The position numbers and the translations under genes were made by a program. Positions 54,262 to 64,000 of a DNA stretch of 64,000 bases are shown in pieces. This DNA comes from Mercenaria mercenaria (taxonomy: Eukaryota; Mollusca; Bivalvia; Venerida; Veneridae), in contig NC_069378.1 of assembly GCF_021730395.1 (NCBI RefSeq), positions 26,558,001 through 26,622,000 on the forward strand, written 5' to 3'. The notes under the pieces are model-generated. The model was not told the origin of the DNA. It saw only the letters and a list, made by a program, of their open reading frames with translations, and searched no databases. How positions within the stretch are numbered: the first letter of the stretch is position 1; each line of letters opens with the position of its first letter.

Positions 54262-54856
54262 GCTGCTTTCTCCTTGATTCGAGCCTCTTAAATCTTTTAG
54301 AGGTGTGCAAATTTTTGTAAACCTGTTCAATTAAATAATTTTTGTTTTTTGTTACAAAAATATTTGCATTTTACAATGGGCAATAAGAATTACAATGTTA
54401 TCATCTTTTATATGTACTTTTTTGCATGAGACTGAAGGAGGTGAAACTCCACATCATTTTAAAACTTTCTCATCGATTCGAGCCCTCTGTTTGGAAGGTC
54501 ATTAAATGTTTATGTTTGCATATTCTATTTCCATAAAGCAAATTTCTATCAAGTTTGACTTCTTGTTCACTCGTTACAACAGTCGAAATATGCTCGGGGT
54601 GCTTTTAATTTGAAATTTGGGCTCACAATATTACCCACTATGTAATTTCCTTTTGAAATAAGTAATTTTAGATGCAAAAATTTAAAATAGGTATTTCATC
54701 AATTTTTCAGTGGTTTTATGACTAATATTTTCCAAGGAATTTTAAAATGTAAATGACACACGTTTCTGATGGAAGAACATGCTACATGAGCATGAATTTT
54801 ACTAAAACACAAGGGCTCGAATCGATGAGAAAGCTCGAACTGACGAGAAACAGGCA
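54262..54856. mobile_element. TAT-flanked element nested in MULE copy 2
   Basis: Left end GCTGCTTTCTCCTTGATTCG, right end GACGAGAAACAGGCA, imperfect inverted repeats of about 22 bp, with TAT on each side once the 54859-57001 insertion is discounted. A 22-bp perfect inverted pair built on TCATCGATTCGAGCCCT lies at 54465-54486 and 54812-54833. The 3-bp target suggests PIF/Harbinger; no transposase. Confidence 0.5.
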
Positions 54857-54858
54857 TA

Positions 54859-57001
54859 CAGTCAATCAATCAGTTCCGACACACGTTATGCATTTTTGCT
54901 TCAAATTCTACACCTGCTACGGAAACACTTCTTTTTCTTAAATGGGATGAAAGACGATTATTTCAGCTACAATTTAAGCCCAACTTGAACAAAATTGAGC
55001 ATTCAAAAGTATGCTAACTCCGTATGTAAACAGCACATCCAGATCAACTAGTTCCGTTACCTGTCAATCAGTTCCAATCTTGTATCTACTTATAGATATT
55101 TGTGTTATCTGGGGGTCATCTCAAAGTAATTTTTAACTGTCATTTGTGACAGTCCAGCGGTGTTATCCACGAGCCGCTCAATTCATAACATAATTTCATG
55201 TAGTAAATGTTCTGGGTGAAATAATTAAAAACATGATAAAACTAATGATTTTATAATTTTTATATATTGAACATATCAACTGCTTTTTGACTTGTAACAA
55301 ACAGAAAAAAACAGTACAATTAACCAACAAAGTTATATAACTTGTTCATTAAATATCATCACATATATTTAGTAGAAAAATATATTAGGGCAAAAAGAGT
55401 TATGTGCATGTTACTGTCTTGTTAAATCCTATTTCCCATAGATATGTCAAAGGTCTGAATACTGATGACAACAGTAGAAAGTTTAACTGAACCTTTAATT
55501 TCTATCACCTACCTTTTTGGCTATAACTTTAACAGTTCATGTGCATTATTGAAAGAAGCGCTTTTCTAAATGTAATCTGTACATACTAGATAACATGTCG
55601 TGTTTATTCATTTTTATATTACATTAAAAAAGCCATAAGCCTCTAGTAATAGCCACGATATCTTTGTCCACTCAGATTGCAGGAGTTACTGGTTCAAATC
55701 TATAGTCACAGAATGATGATACCAGTATATCCTTACCTAAAAATGCTCTGCATTCAAGGAGAAAATGGCTTCATTTCATTCATAATATACAGTAGTGGTA
55801 ACGCAATATCAAGAGTAAGGTGTTGAAAGTCATTAATATAAGCTGCAATCTAAGTGGAACAAATTAGTATAGACTTATTTATATTATTATAAAACATTGT
55901 TTTAAAAGACTTTGCAGTCTTAACTGCAGGACTCTACAATGTGCTGATTTCTCTGAGCTTTTCCATGATCTACCTAAAGTGCATCTGGCTGGCTATTGTA
56001 GCTGCAAATATAAATAATATCATACCAAGAGTTAAATGGAATATTTCAAATATCAAAAAAAACGCCAACTGGGGATATGCAATGCAGCATTGTATTTTCT
56101 TTTCAATTGAATCTTATCTTACACATAATGTTATTCTACTGAGCATTTATACTGTGTGTCACATGATAACTGATGTCATTAAAACCAGGCTACACTAATA
56201 ACATAGAGGCTGAAAATATATATATACACACAACTTTTCTGGTAAATGACATGACCTGGTCCTTAAGTGGTTGCTAAGTTAACATACTTTAAAAATGTGA
56301 TTGGAATAATCTTATAGAGTTTATATGACTTATGATTAAAAATAGATTCTATTCTGTTCTAATCTATTCATCAGACAGCATGTTCTTCAACAGTAAATGT
56401 TAAAAGACAAAATAATACAGCACAACATAACTTCCATAAGAATATTATAATATATATTTTGCATGTGGACTGAGTTTAATGACAAAAGATATCCATTAAC
56501 AGCAGAGCATGCTACAAAACAGCACTAAATACAGCGTGTGTGACAAGTAAAGATAATGTCTATACGGCCCCAACATATATAGCACATGTACCGGAACTGA
56601 TTAGCGAGCGGCCTTTAAATGATGCTGTTTTACTCTCTTAAATGAAACTGCCAACTCATATTGACGAATGTTATCAATAGAATGAATATAAATACACAAA
56701 ATGATACCAACCTTTTGGTATTTATGATTTTAGAACAAAAGAAATCGCTCTCCAACTTTCAAGCTCCTCAGAACCTCCATTGAAGAAAACGCAGCGTCCA
56801 TAACCTCGTTTTGAACTGCAAGTGCTTGTTGACCCAGATTTCATACAAGTTTTGTAAACATGCGTTCGTTTGGCGAGGAAATGGTTACTTTATATGACCC
56901 AATAGCAAAAATAGAGTTTTTGAACATACTCATACTGTGCCAAGCTTAATTTCAGAAAGTGTGTCGGAACTAATTGAATGCCAGAACTGATTGAATGACT
57001 G
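54859..57001. mobile_element. TA-flanked pogo-like element nested in MULE copy 2
   Basis: Ends CAGTCAATCAATCAGTTC and GAACTGATTGAATGACTG (17 of 18 matching), TA on both sides (54857-54858, 57002-57003). GTTCCGACACAC recurs inverted just inside both ends. 2143 bp without a convincing transposase frame. Same CAGT/TA style as 2056-5886 but different ends. Confidence 0.65.
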
Positions 57002-57251
57002 TATCATGTGCATGTTCTTATCTTAATTAGTTAATTAATTTTACCATTTCAGCAAGCTATGCCCTTTTATTTATTTGTGTTTACTGTGTCTCCAGAAGTG
57101 TACTCGCCGCATACTGTCCGCCATATTGGAATGATAAAATAAACTAGTACGAATGAATGCGAAATCGTCGACACTGGAGCCGAAATAAACTTGAAATTTA
57201 AACTTAAAAGGTATAAGACAATAAAAGAAGCGATTAAAACAAAAGTAATTT

Positions 57252-59216
57252 GGGTGGTTTTCAAAATAATGAAGCTTTTTCTTCTCTCTCACCTTACTTC
57301 AATTCAGTTCAGTTTTAGAATGTGTTTTGGAGCAAAATATATCCAAATCAATGTACTCAATAAATGTGTGCAATTTTATCTTGATGGCTCAAGCAGTTTT
57401 AAAGTTATATTAAATTATATAGCTAATTTTGTCCCCTGTGCACCCAAAAAAGTGTGACATTTTACATGAAGTATAGTTTTCAACTGAGGTTTACTTTTTA
57501 AAACCATGATTTATTGTTACAGCTTTGGCTTTTTAATGTAACTTAAACTCTGCACATTTAAATAAAATACTTCTTCTCATTACCTACATCTTATTGTTAC
57601 TAATATTTCACATCTTGTGATGGAACCCTTTTCACGAAAAATAGTGAAAAAAATACTAAATTTAAATGTTGAACACTACAATTTCATAACCCTATTACTT
57701 TTCAAAAGTCTTAATGTTTTTCTAAGATCTTTATCCTTTCAGCTGTGAAGACACAGTATGATTTTTTTCTTTAATAAATCGACTTTCTCAGAAACTTGAT
57801 GAATGTCTATACACCTAAAAATGTCCCCTGTGCACCTTTTCAGTTGTTAAGTGTCAGATTTCTTTTATTCTTTAAATAAAATGGGATTTTACTTTATTTT
57901 CCTTGAAAGGGAGTTACAACAGATACAAAAGCAGCCTTCAACTTCACATATTACTGACTGTTAAACATTCACAAAGCCAAAAGTGATGTCCCCTGTGCAC
58001 CCTTTTTTTGACATATATCAATTATCATAGCATTACTGTAATTTGTGTGGCATTTCTATATTCTTAGCAGTGTGTATGCAAAATTTAGGCATTACTTGAT
58101 AATTTAGCATTATATAAGAAACCCTGGACAATTAAAAATTCATTGTTTGCATTTTTTTCCGAAGTTGCCAATTTTCAAGTTTAAAAGTGGAAACATCAAT
58201 TTTATTGCTTCTTAAGCTCTTAAGTTTACCTAAATATGTAAATGTTCACTAGTAAATATTATGTAGTTAAAAGAATTTTACTTACCATGAACATATTCTA
58301 TGAATAAATATTTTGATACAATTTGTCCCCTGTGCACCCTTTTTAGTAACATTATAAAGTATGTATGAATTTTACTATTCCTTTTTATCATGCATGGTAT
58401 TTTGTCATTTTCTAATATGAATAAGCAGTTCATGTAAATTAAATGATTTCAGTGTGTTAGTTATGTATAAAGTCACTTATTTTTCATTTAAAAGCATTAC
58501 ATTTTGTTGAATTTTCATGTTTTTGTAGTGAAAATTTTCAATTTTGTAGTTATTTTGTGGAATAAACTATTTTTTGATAGTATTTGTCTAAAGTTTATTA
58601 CCAGTAGTCTTTTTATGAATAGAAAACTAATAATGGATGAATATTACACTGATCTTCAGTATGTGTCCCCTGTGCATCTTTAAAATAACTCAATTTTGAG
58701 TAGACAATTCTAGAAATTAGAATTATTGGACATTCTTGAAATTTGGCATGTGGTTTATAAACATGCAACATGTCAGAAAAAAGTTGGTTTTATAATTATA
58801 TGATAGTTATTTTGCATTCAGCAACAACTTTTCTAGGTAAAGTTTTATTTTCATGTCAAATTTGTGCAGAAAGGGTGATTTTAAAAACCAATGTCCACAA
58901 ACATATGATTAAATAAGTTTCAAACCATACACATACACCCATTACTTATCATTTATGTTGAAAAAATTACTGTTATACATATTTCCTTGTCATAAAACCA
59001 TGCAACATTTATCACCCACCTTACTGGAAATTCACTGAACTTTTGAATTAAAGGCTGAAATATTTTCTGATTGGCATTTCTCAACACTTCCCCAAAGTTA
59101 TTTCCTTCAAATATGAAGTATTTGCTATAATAAAAAATAGGTGACCACCATAAGAAATAAGTTTGAATTTTCAACCCCTATGTCACACTTTTGCTTCATT
59201 ATTTTGAAAACCACCC
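57252..59216. mobile_element. 1965-bp TIR element with repeated GTCCCCTGTGCACC
   Basis: Perfect 24-bp inverted ends beginning GGGTGGTTTTCAAAATAATG, flanked by ATTT (57248-57251, 59217-59220); MULE copy 1 gives the empty site. The interior holds GTCCCCTGTGCACC at 57431, 57823, 57988 and 58325, plus a one-mismatch copy at 58665, all on the same strand. No protein-coding frame recognised; superfamily unassigned (4-bp target). Confidence 0.75.
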
Positions 59217-59247
59217 ATTTCAGTATTGATTACATATCTTTGAACGT

Positions 59248-61761
59248 AGAACAGTATTAGAATCTATAAAGAAAAACATTCCCAGCAAAAGAAGTAAGGG
59301 AGCGAAGTCAGTACCATGGATATCTAACAAGATTAAATCACTTATTAGAAAACATAATCGTGTACATTCAAGTTTTTAAAAAAAACAGGCAACATCAGAC
59401 TGAAAAATAAATGGCAAAAAATTAGACTATCAGTAAAAAAAGAAGTAAAAATCGCGCATGATTCATTCGTAAATAATCTTATTGGGGACATTAAGAGTGA
59501 CTCGAAACCTTTTTGGAAGTATATTAATAGTAAAAAATCAGAAAAATCTGGAATTCCTCCCTTAAAAACAGAAGATGGCAGGACAGTTGAATCTGATATC
59601 GATAAAGCAAATGTACTGAATAAACAATTCACAAGTGTCTATACAAAAACTGAATATTCATCAGTACCAGTATCCTTTAAAGATGGAAATGTTAAAATGG
59701 AAAACATAATAGTGACACCGAAAGGGGTAGAAAAACTTTTAATAGGACTAAATGCAAATAAAGCGATGGGACCTGATTCGTTACATCCAAAAGTGCTAAA
59801 AGAGCTCGGCCCAAGCATTGCAGACATTCTGGCACATCTATTTCAACAATCAATTAATGTAGGTAAAATACCTGAAGACTGGAAAATGGCAAATATATGC
59901 CCATTATATAAAAAGAAGGATAAATCTTTACCTGGTAACTATCGCCCTGTATCACTGACCAGTCAGGGTTGTAACTGTTTTAAGTTATGTAACCTATTTC
60001 AGTTATTTTTTCGAGCATTTTATAACCTGTATTAGTTATAAAATATAAGTTAACTCAGGTAAGTTATTCAAAAAAAGTCTTTTTGCTGTTCTCACAAGGT
60101 GACCTATACAGTGAAATAAGTAGCAATCTGTGGTTAATCAAATTCTCTTTTAGTCTGATCATGACCTGATAAACATAATGGGATGCTAAGAGTTTTATAG
60201 CTTTAAACCTTTTCCGTAAAACCTTATTAGCCTTGCGTAAAAAAATTTACTGTACAACTGGAAAGATAAGAGTTCAAGGATTCAGGAAATAATTGCATTA
60301 GTCACATTCAAAATGAGGAATTGGCACAGGAGGGCTTTGTAATATTTTATGATAACTGAAACAAGTTATGAAAATATAAGCAATAACTCAAATGGGTTAT
60401 AAACTGTGATAACTTGTAACAGTTACACCCCTGACTGCTGACTTGCATCTGTTGTAAAGTGCTAGAGCACGTTATTTGTTCAAACTTGATGAAACATTTT
60501 GAAGCCCATAATATACTCATTAGTAGGCAACATGCATTTAGGAAGCATCACAGCTGTGAAACACAACTAGCAACAGTGGTTAATGACTGGGCATATTCAG
60601 TAGACAGGAACAAACAAGTGGATATTTTTATTCTTGATTTTGAAAAGGCGTTCGATACCGTGCCACACGAACTTCTAAAATCTAAAATGCATAAATACGG
60701 TGTAAGACCCAATATTTTAAATTGGATTGACTCATTTTTAGTAAATTGCAGTCAGTGTGTAATAGTCAACGGTGAATCGCCCAACGTATCATCAGTACTA
60801 TCAGGAGTATCACAGGGAACTGTGTTAGGACCTATCTTATTCTTAATACATATTAATGACATCTCTGATAATATTGCATCAGATATCAGGTTATTCACAG
60901 ATGATTGTGTATGTTATCGGGAAATACTAACGGACAACGACTGCTTAGAATTACAAAAAGACATTGATAAATTAGGAGAGTGGGCAACCACATGGGGGAT
61001 GAGATTTCAACCAGTGAAATGTAATATGATGTCCCTATCTTGAAAAAAATCAATCATAAAATATCAATACACCCTTAAAAATACTCCCCTGAAATATCTG
61101 AAGTCAATTAAATATTTGGTGGTTAATATAACATGTGATCTTACTTGGAATAAACATATTGAAGAAACGTGTAATAAGGCATACAGAACATTGGGATTAT
61201 TAAGATGGAATCTACAGGCTTGTCCTCAAGATGTCAAACTTCAAGCGTACAAAGGTTTAATAAGACCAGTTTTAGAATATTCAAGTTCAATTTGGGACCC
61301 ACATCAACAATATCTACAAGAAAAAATTGAAGCGGTACAAAAACGATCAGCAAGATTTATCACATCAAATTACAACTTCGACACAGGAAGCATGACTGGA
61401 ATTTTAAACGATTTAAAACTAAAACCTCTAAAGGAAAGAAGAAAACAGAGTTGTCTTATCTTATTTTGTAAAGGTTTAAATAACACCGCTTCAGTACCAG
61501 TGGACCATCTAGTTAAACCTATACGTGTCACTAAAAACAAACACGAGGAACATTTATAATTACAGTTTCATACCTAATACACTACGCGATTGGAATTCTC
61601 TACCACTCTATCTTATTCAGAGTTACAGGACCTCAGAAAAACCAGTGGATTCATCAGATGTATTAAAAAGTTAGATTAATTATAAGCTCCAAACACTTGG
61701 CGCAGGCGCGGTTAGAAAACGTCAATGAGATGTGTTACCGTAAAACATCAAGATCAAGATC
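59248..61761 (+). mobile_element. CR1-like LINE, 5' truncated, interrupted by a MITE
   Basis: Inserted in MULE copy 2 with ACGT repeated at both sides (59244-59247, 61762-61765); ends ATCAAGATCAAGATC. Endonuclease missing. Reverse transcriptase parts: KPFWKYINSKK, GIPPLKTEDG, NKAMGPDSLHPKVLKELG (about 59755), GNYRPVSLT (59935), then after the MITE CKVLEHVICSNL (60450), FILDFEKAFDTVPHELLKSK (60630), LSGVSQGTVLGPILFLI (60800) and a catalytic box RLFTDDCV (FTDD in place of the usual FADD/YADD). C-terminal LEYSSSIWDP and TGSMTGIL follow. A frame break near 59372, the MITE and a TGA at 61041 disable it. Confidence 0.9.
59960..60437. mobile_element. 478-bp MITE inside the LINE, copy 1
   Basis: Ends CAGTCAGGGTTGTAACTG and CAGTTACACCCCTGACTG, with CTGAC on both sides (59955-59959, 60438-60442). 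Without it the LINE frame reads directly VSLTCICCKVLEHV, the expected motif, which fixes both ends. Inverted similarity continues as AAGTTAT. No coding capacity; a hAT-like origin is possible but the 5-bp target is short for hAT. Confidence 0.85.
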
Positions 61762-61835
61762 ACGTGAAATGCCGAGGTGTTACAAACCAGTATTTAAAGT
61801 GATCAAAGAATATGTATGAGGTTTTACGGGCAAAC

Positions 61836-62239
61836 CTTTTTTCCACTATTTTTTGTGAAGGGGGTTCCACCACAAGATGTGAAATCTTGGTAACAATAAG
61901 ATGTATGTAATGAAAAAGAAGTATTTTATTTAAATGTGCAGAGTTTAAGTTACATGAAAAAGTCAAAGCTGTAACAATAAAGCATGATTTTAAAAAGTAA
62001 ACCACAGTTGAAAACTACACTTCATGTAAAATGTCACACTTTTTTGGGTGCACAGGGGACAAAATTGGCTATATAATTTGATATAACTTTAAAACTGCTT
62101 GAGCCATCAAGATAAAATTGCACACATTTATTGATTACATTGATTTGGATATAATTTGCTCCAAAACAAATTCTAAAACTGAACTGAATTAAAGTAAGGT
62201 GAGAGAGAAGAAAAAGCTTCATTATTTTGAAAACCACCC
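61836..62239 (-). mobile_element. truncated copy of the 1965-bp TIR element
   Basis: Reverse complement of the left ~400 bp of 57252-59216, ending with the intact terminus ...AAAACCACCC at 62239 and including GGTGCACAGGGGAC at 62047. The inner end stops near 61836. It abuts the second LINE copy directly. Confidence 0.8.
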
Positions 62240-64000
62240 ATATGCCCATTGTATAAAAAGAAGGATAAATCTTTACCTGGTAACTATCGCCCTGTATCAC
62301 TGACCAGTCAGGGGTGTAACTGTTTTAAGTTATGTAACCTATTTCAGTTATTTTTTCGAGCATTTTATAACCTGTATTAGTTATAAAATATAAGTTAACT
62401 CAGGTAAGTTATTCAAAAAAAGTCTTTTTGCTGTTCTCACAAGGTGACCTATACAGTGAAATAAGTAGCAATCTGTGGTTAATCAAATTCTCTTTTAGTC
62501 TGATCATGACCTGATAAACATAATGGGATGCTAAGAGTTTTATAGCTTTAAACCTTTTCCGTAAAACCTTATTAGCCTTGTGTAAAAAAATTTACTGTAC
62601 AACTGGAAAGATAAGAGTTCAAGGATTCAGGAAATAATTGCATTAGTCACATTCAAAATGAGGAATTGGCACAGGAGGGCTTTGTAATATTTTATGATAA
62701 CTGAAACAAGTTATGAAAATATAAGCAATAACTCAAATGGGTTATAAACTGTGATAACTTGTAACAGTTACACCCCTGACTGCTGACTTGCATCTGTTGT
62801 AAAGTGCTAGAGCACGTTATTTGTTCAAACTTGATGAAACATTTTGAAGCCCATAATATACTCATTAGTAGGCAACATGCATTTAGGAAGCATCACAGCT
62901 GTGAAACACAACTAGCAACAGTGGTTAATGACTGGGCATATTCAGTAGACAGGAACAAACAAGTGGATATTTTTATTCTTGATTTTGAAAAGGCGTTCGA
63001 TACCGTGCCACACGAACTTCTAAAATCTAAAATGCATAAATACGGTGTAAGACCCAATATTTTAAATTGGATTGACTCATTTTTAGTAAATTGCAGTCAG
63101 TGTGTAATAGTCAACGGTGAATCGCCCAACGTATCATCAGTACTATCAGGAGTATCACAGGGAACTGTGTTAGGACCTATCTTATTCTTAATACATATTA
63201 ATGACATCTCTGATAATATTGCATCAGATATCAGGTTATTCACAGATGATTGTGTATGTTATCGGGAAATACTAACGGACAACGACTGCTTAGAATTACA
63301 AAAAGACATTGATAAATTAGGAGAGTGGGCAACCACATGGGGGATGAGATTTCAACCAGTGAAATGTAATATGATGTCCCTATCTTGAAAAAAATCAATC
63401 ATAAAATATCAATACACCCTTAAAAATACTCCCCTGAAATATCTGAAGTCAATTAAATATTTGGTGGTTAATATAACATGTGATCTTACTTGGAATAAAC
63501 ATATTGAAGAAACGTGTAATAAGGCATACAGAACATTGGGATTATTAAGATGGAATCTACAGGCTTGTCCTCAAGATGTCAAACTTCAAGCGTACAAAGG
63601 TTTAATAAGACCAGTTTTAGAATATTCAAGTTCAATTTGGGACCCACATCAACAATATCTACAAGAAAAAATTGAAGCGGTACAAAAACGATCAGCAAGA
63701 TTTATCACATCAAATTACAACTTCGACACAGGAAGCATGACTGGAATTTTACACGATTTAAAACTAAAACCTCTGAAGGAAAGAAGAAAACAGAGTTGTC
63801 TTATCTTATTTTGTAAAGGTTTAAATAACACCGCTTCAGTACCAGTGGACCATCTAGTTAAACCTATACGTGTCACTAAAAACAAACACGAGGAACATTT
63901 ATAATTACAGTTTCATACCTAATACACTACGCGATTGGAATTCTCTACCACTCTATCTTATTCAGAGTTACAGGACCTCAGAAAAACCAGTGGATTCATA
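62240..64000 (+). mobile_element. second, near-identical copy of LINE plus MITE (runs off window)
   Basis: Matches 59895-61655 at a constant offset of 2345 bases. I see about six single-base differences in 1.76 kb. It keeps the same MITE with the same CTGAC flanks and the same TGA stop (here 63386). The LINE coding parts are those described for 59248-61761, starting within the RT at CPLYKKKDKSLPGNYRPVSL. Confidence 0.9.
62305..62782. mobile_element. 478-bp MITE inside the LINE, copy 2
   Basis: Ends CAGTCAGGGGTGTAACTG and CAGTTACACCCCTGACTG, CTGAC on both sides. The left end keeps a G that is T in copy 1 (59969), so here the terminal 20 bases pair perfectly. Confidence 0.85.

Larger units (their letters stand above)
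54105..61817. mobile_element. MULE-like element, copy 2, filled with nested insertions and truncated
   Basis: Starts GGCAGTGGCTAGAGAACCGG at 54105. Parts matching copy 1 (its right half, reversed) are 54105-54261, 57002-57251, 59217-59247 and 61762-61817; everything between is inserted. The far end is missing: after 61817 the sequence switches to a truncated TIR element. Copy 1 serves as the unoccupied reference that defines each insertion boundary and target duplication. Confidence 0.8.

Noticed and set aside
54105-61817. Retrovirus, LTR element or Polinton
   Set aside because: The long inverted, not direct, terminal repeats and 9-bp duplication of copy 1 indicate a DNA transposon; the RT sequences are LINE type, and no capsid, protease, integrase or envelope similarity was seen.

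Overview
This is a eukaryotic, AT-rich, intron-rich and transposon-dense window. Its dispersed repeats (a GAGCCGTGCC palindromic MITE, tandem repeats built on GTGACCTTGACC, a tRNA-derived SINE whose 3' part reads GTGCGACGTCAAA) and two spliced genes of metazoan families point to a bivalve mollusc, most likely a venerid-like clam. That assignment rests on remembered repeat style and was not tested by a search. No bacterial, plasmid, phage or CRISPR features are present.

Two host genes can be built exon by exon. (1) On the plus strand, 18635-35821, eleven exons with GT-AG introns and matching phases give one 746-residue open reading frame. It has a signal peptide, a complete natriuretic-peptide-receptor-type ligand-binding ectodomain (exons 1-6), a coiled coil (exon 7) and a fibrinogen-related domain, FReD (exons 7-11). 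There is no transmembrane, kinase-homology or guanylate-cyclase part. I do not know this receptor-ectodomain plus FReD architecture as a described family, and it is the main finding. (2) On the minus strand, 49246-42113, four exons encode a 143-residue Ly6/uPAR three-finger protein with a signal peptide and a GPI-type hydrophobic tail. The two genes converge.

The rest is mostly mobile DNA. 1-11.2 kb: a 3.8-kb TA-flanked element with CAGTCCCTGG ends, inside a repeat rich in ACGTTACC and carrying two GAGCCG MITEs, then hairpins and a TTAA-flanked element. 11.3-15.6 kb: a nearly complete but broken LINE on the minus strand with a MITE inside its ORF2. 16-18.6 kb: sparse sequence upstream of gene 1. 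Introns of gene 1 hold inverted 21-bp repeat arrays, a 163-bp tandem repeat, two TTAA-flanked elements, a GAGCCG MITE, a SINE and duplicated splice sites. 36-40.4 kb: diverged tandem repeats, a SINE and an L2/CR1-like LINE tail. 46.3-48.4 kb, in intron 1 of the Ly6 gene: a MULE-like element with ~300-bp inverted ends and a perfect 9-bp target duplication. 54.1-61.8 kb: a second MULE copy filled by nested insertions (a TAT-flanked element, a TA-flanked pogo-like element, a 1965-bp TIR element, and a CR1-like LINE that itself holds a 478-bp MITE). 61.8-64 kb: a truncated copy of the TIR element joined to a near-identical second copy of the LINE plus MITE, running off the window.

No retrovirus, LTR element or Polinton was recognised.
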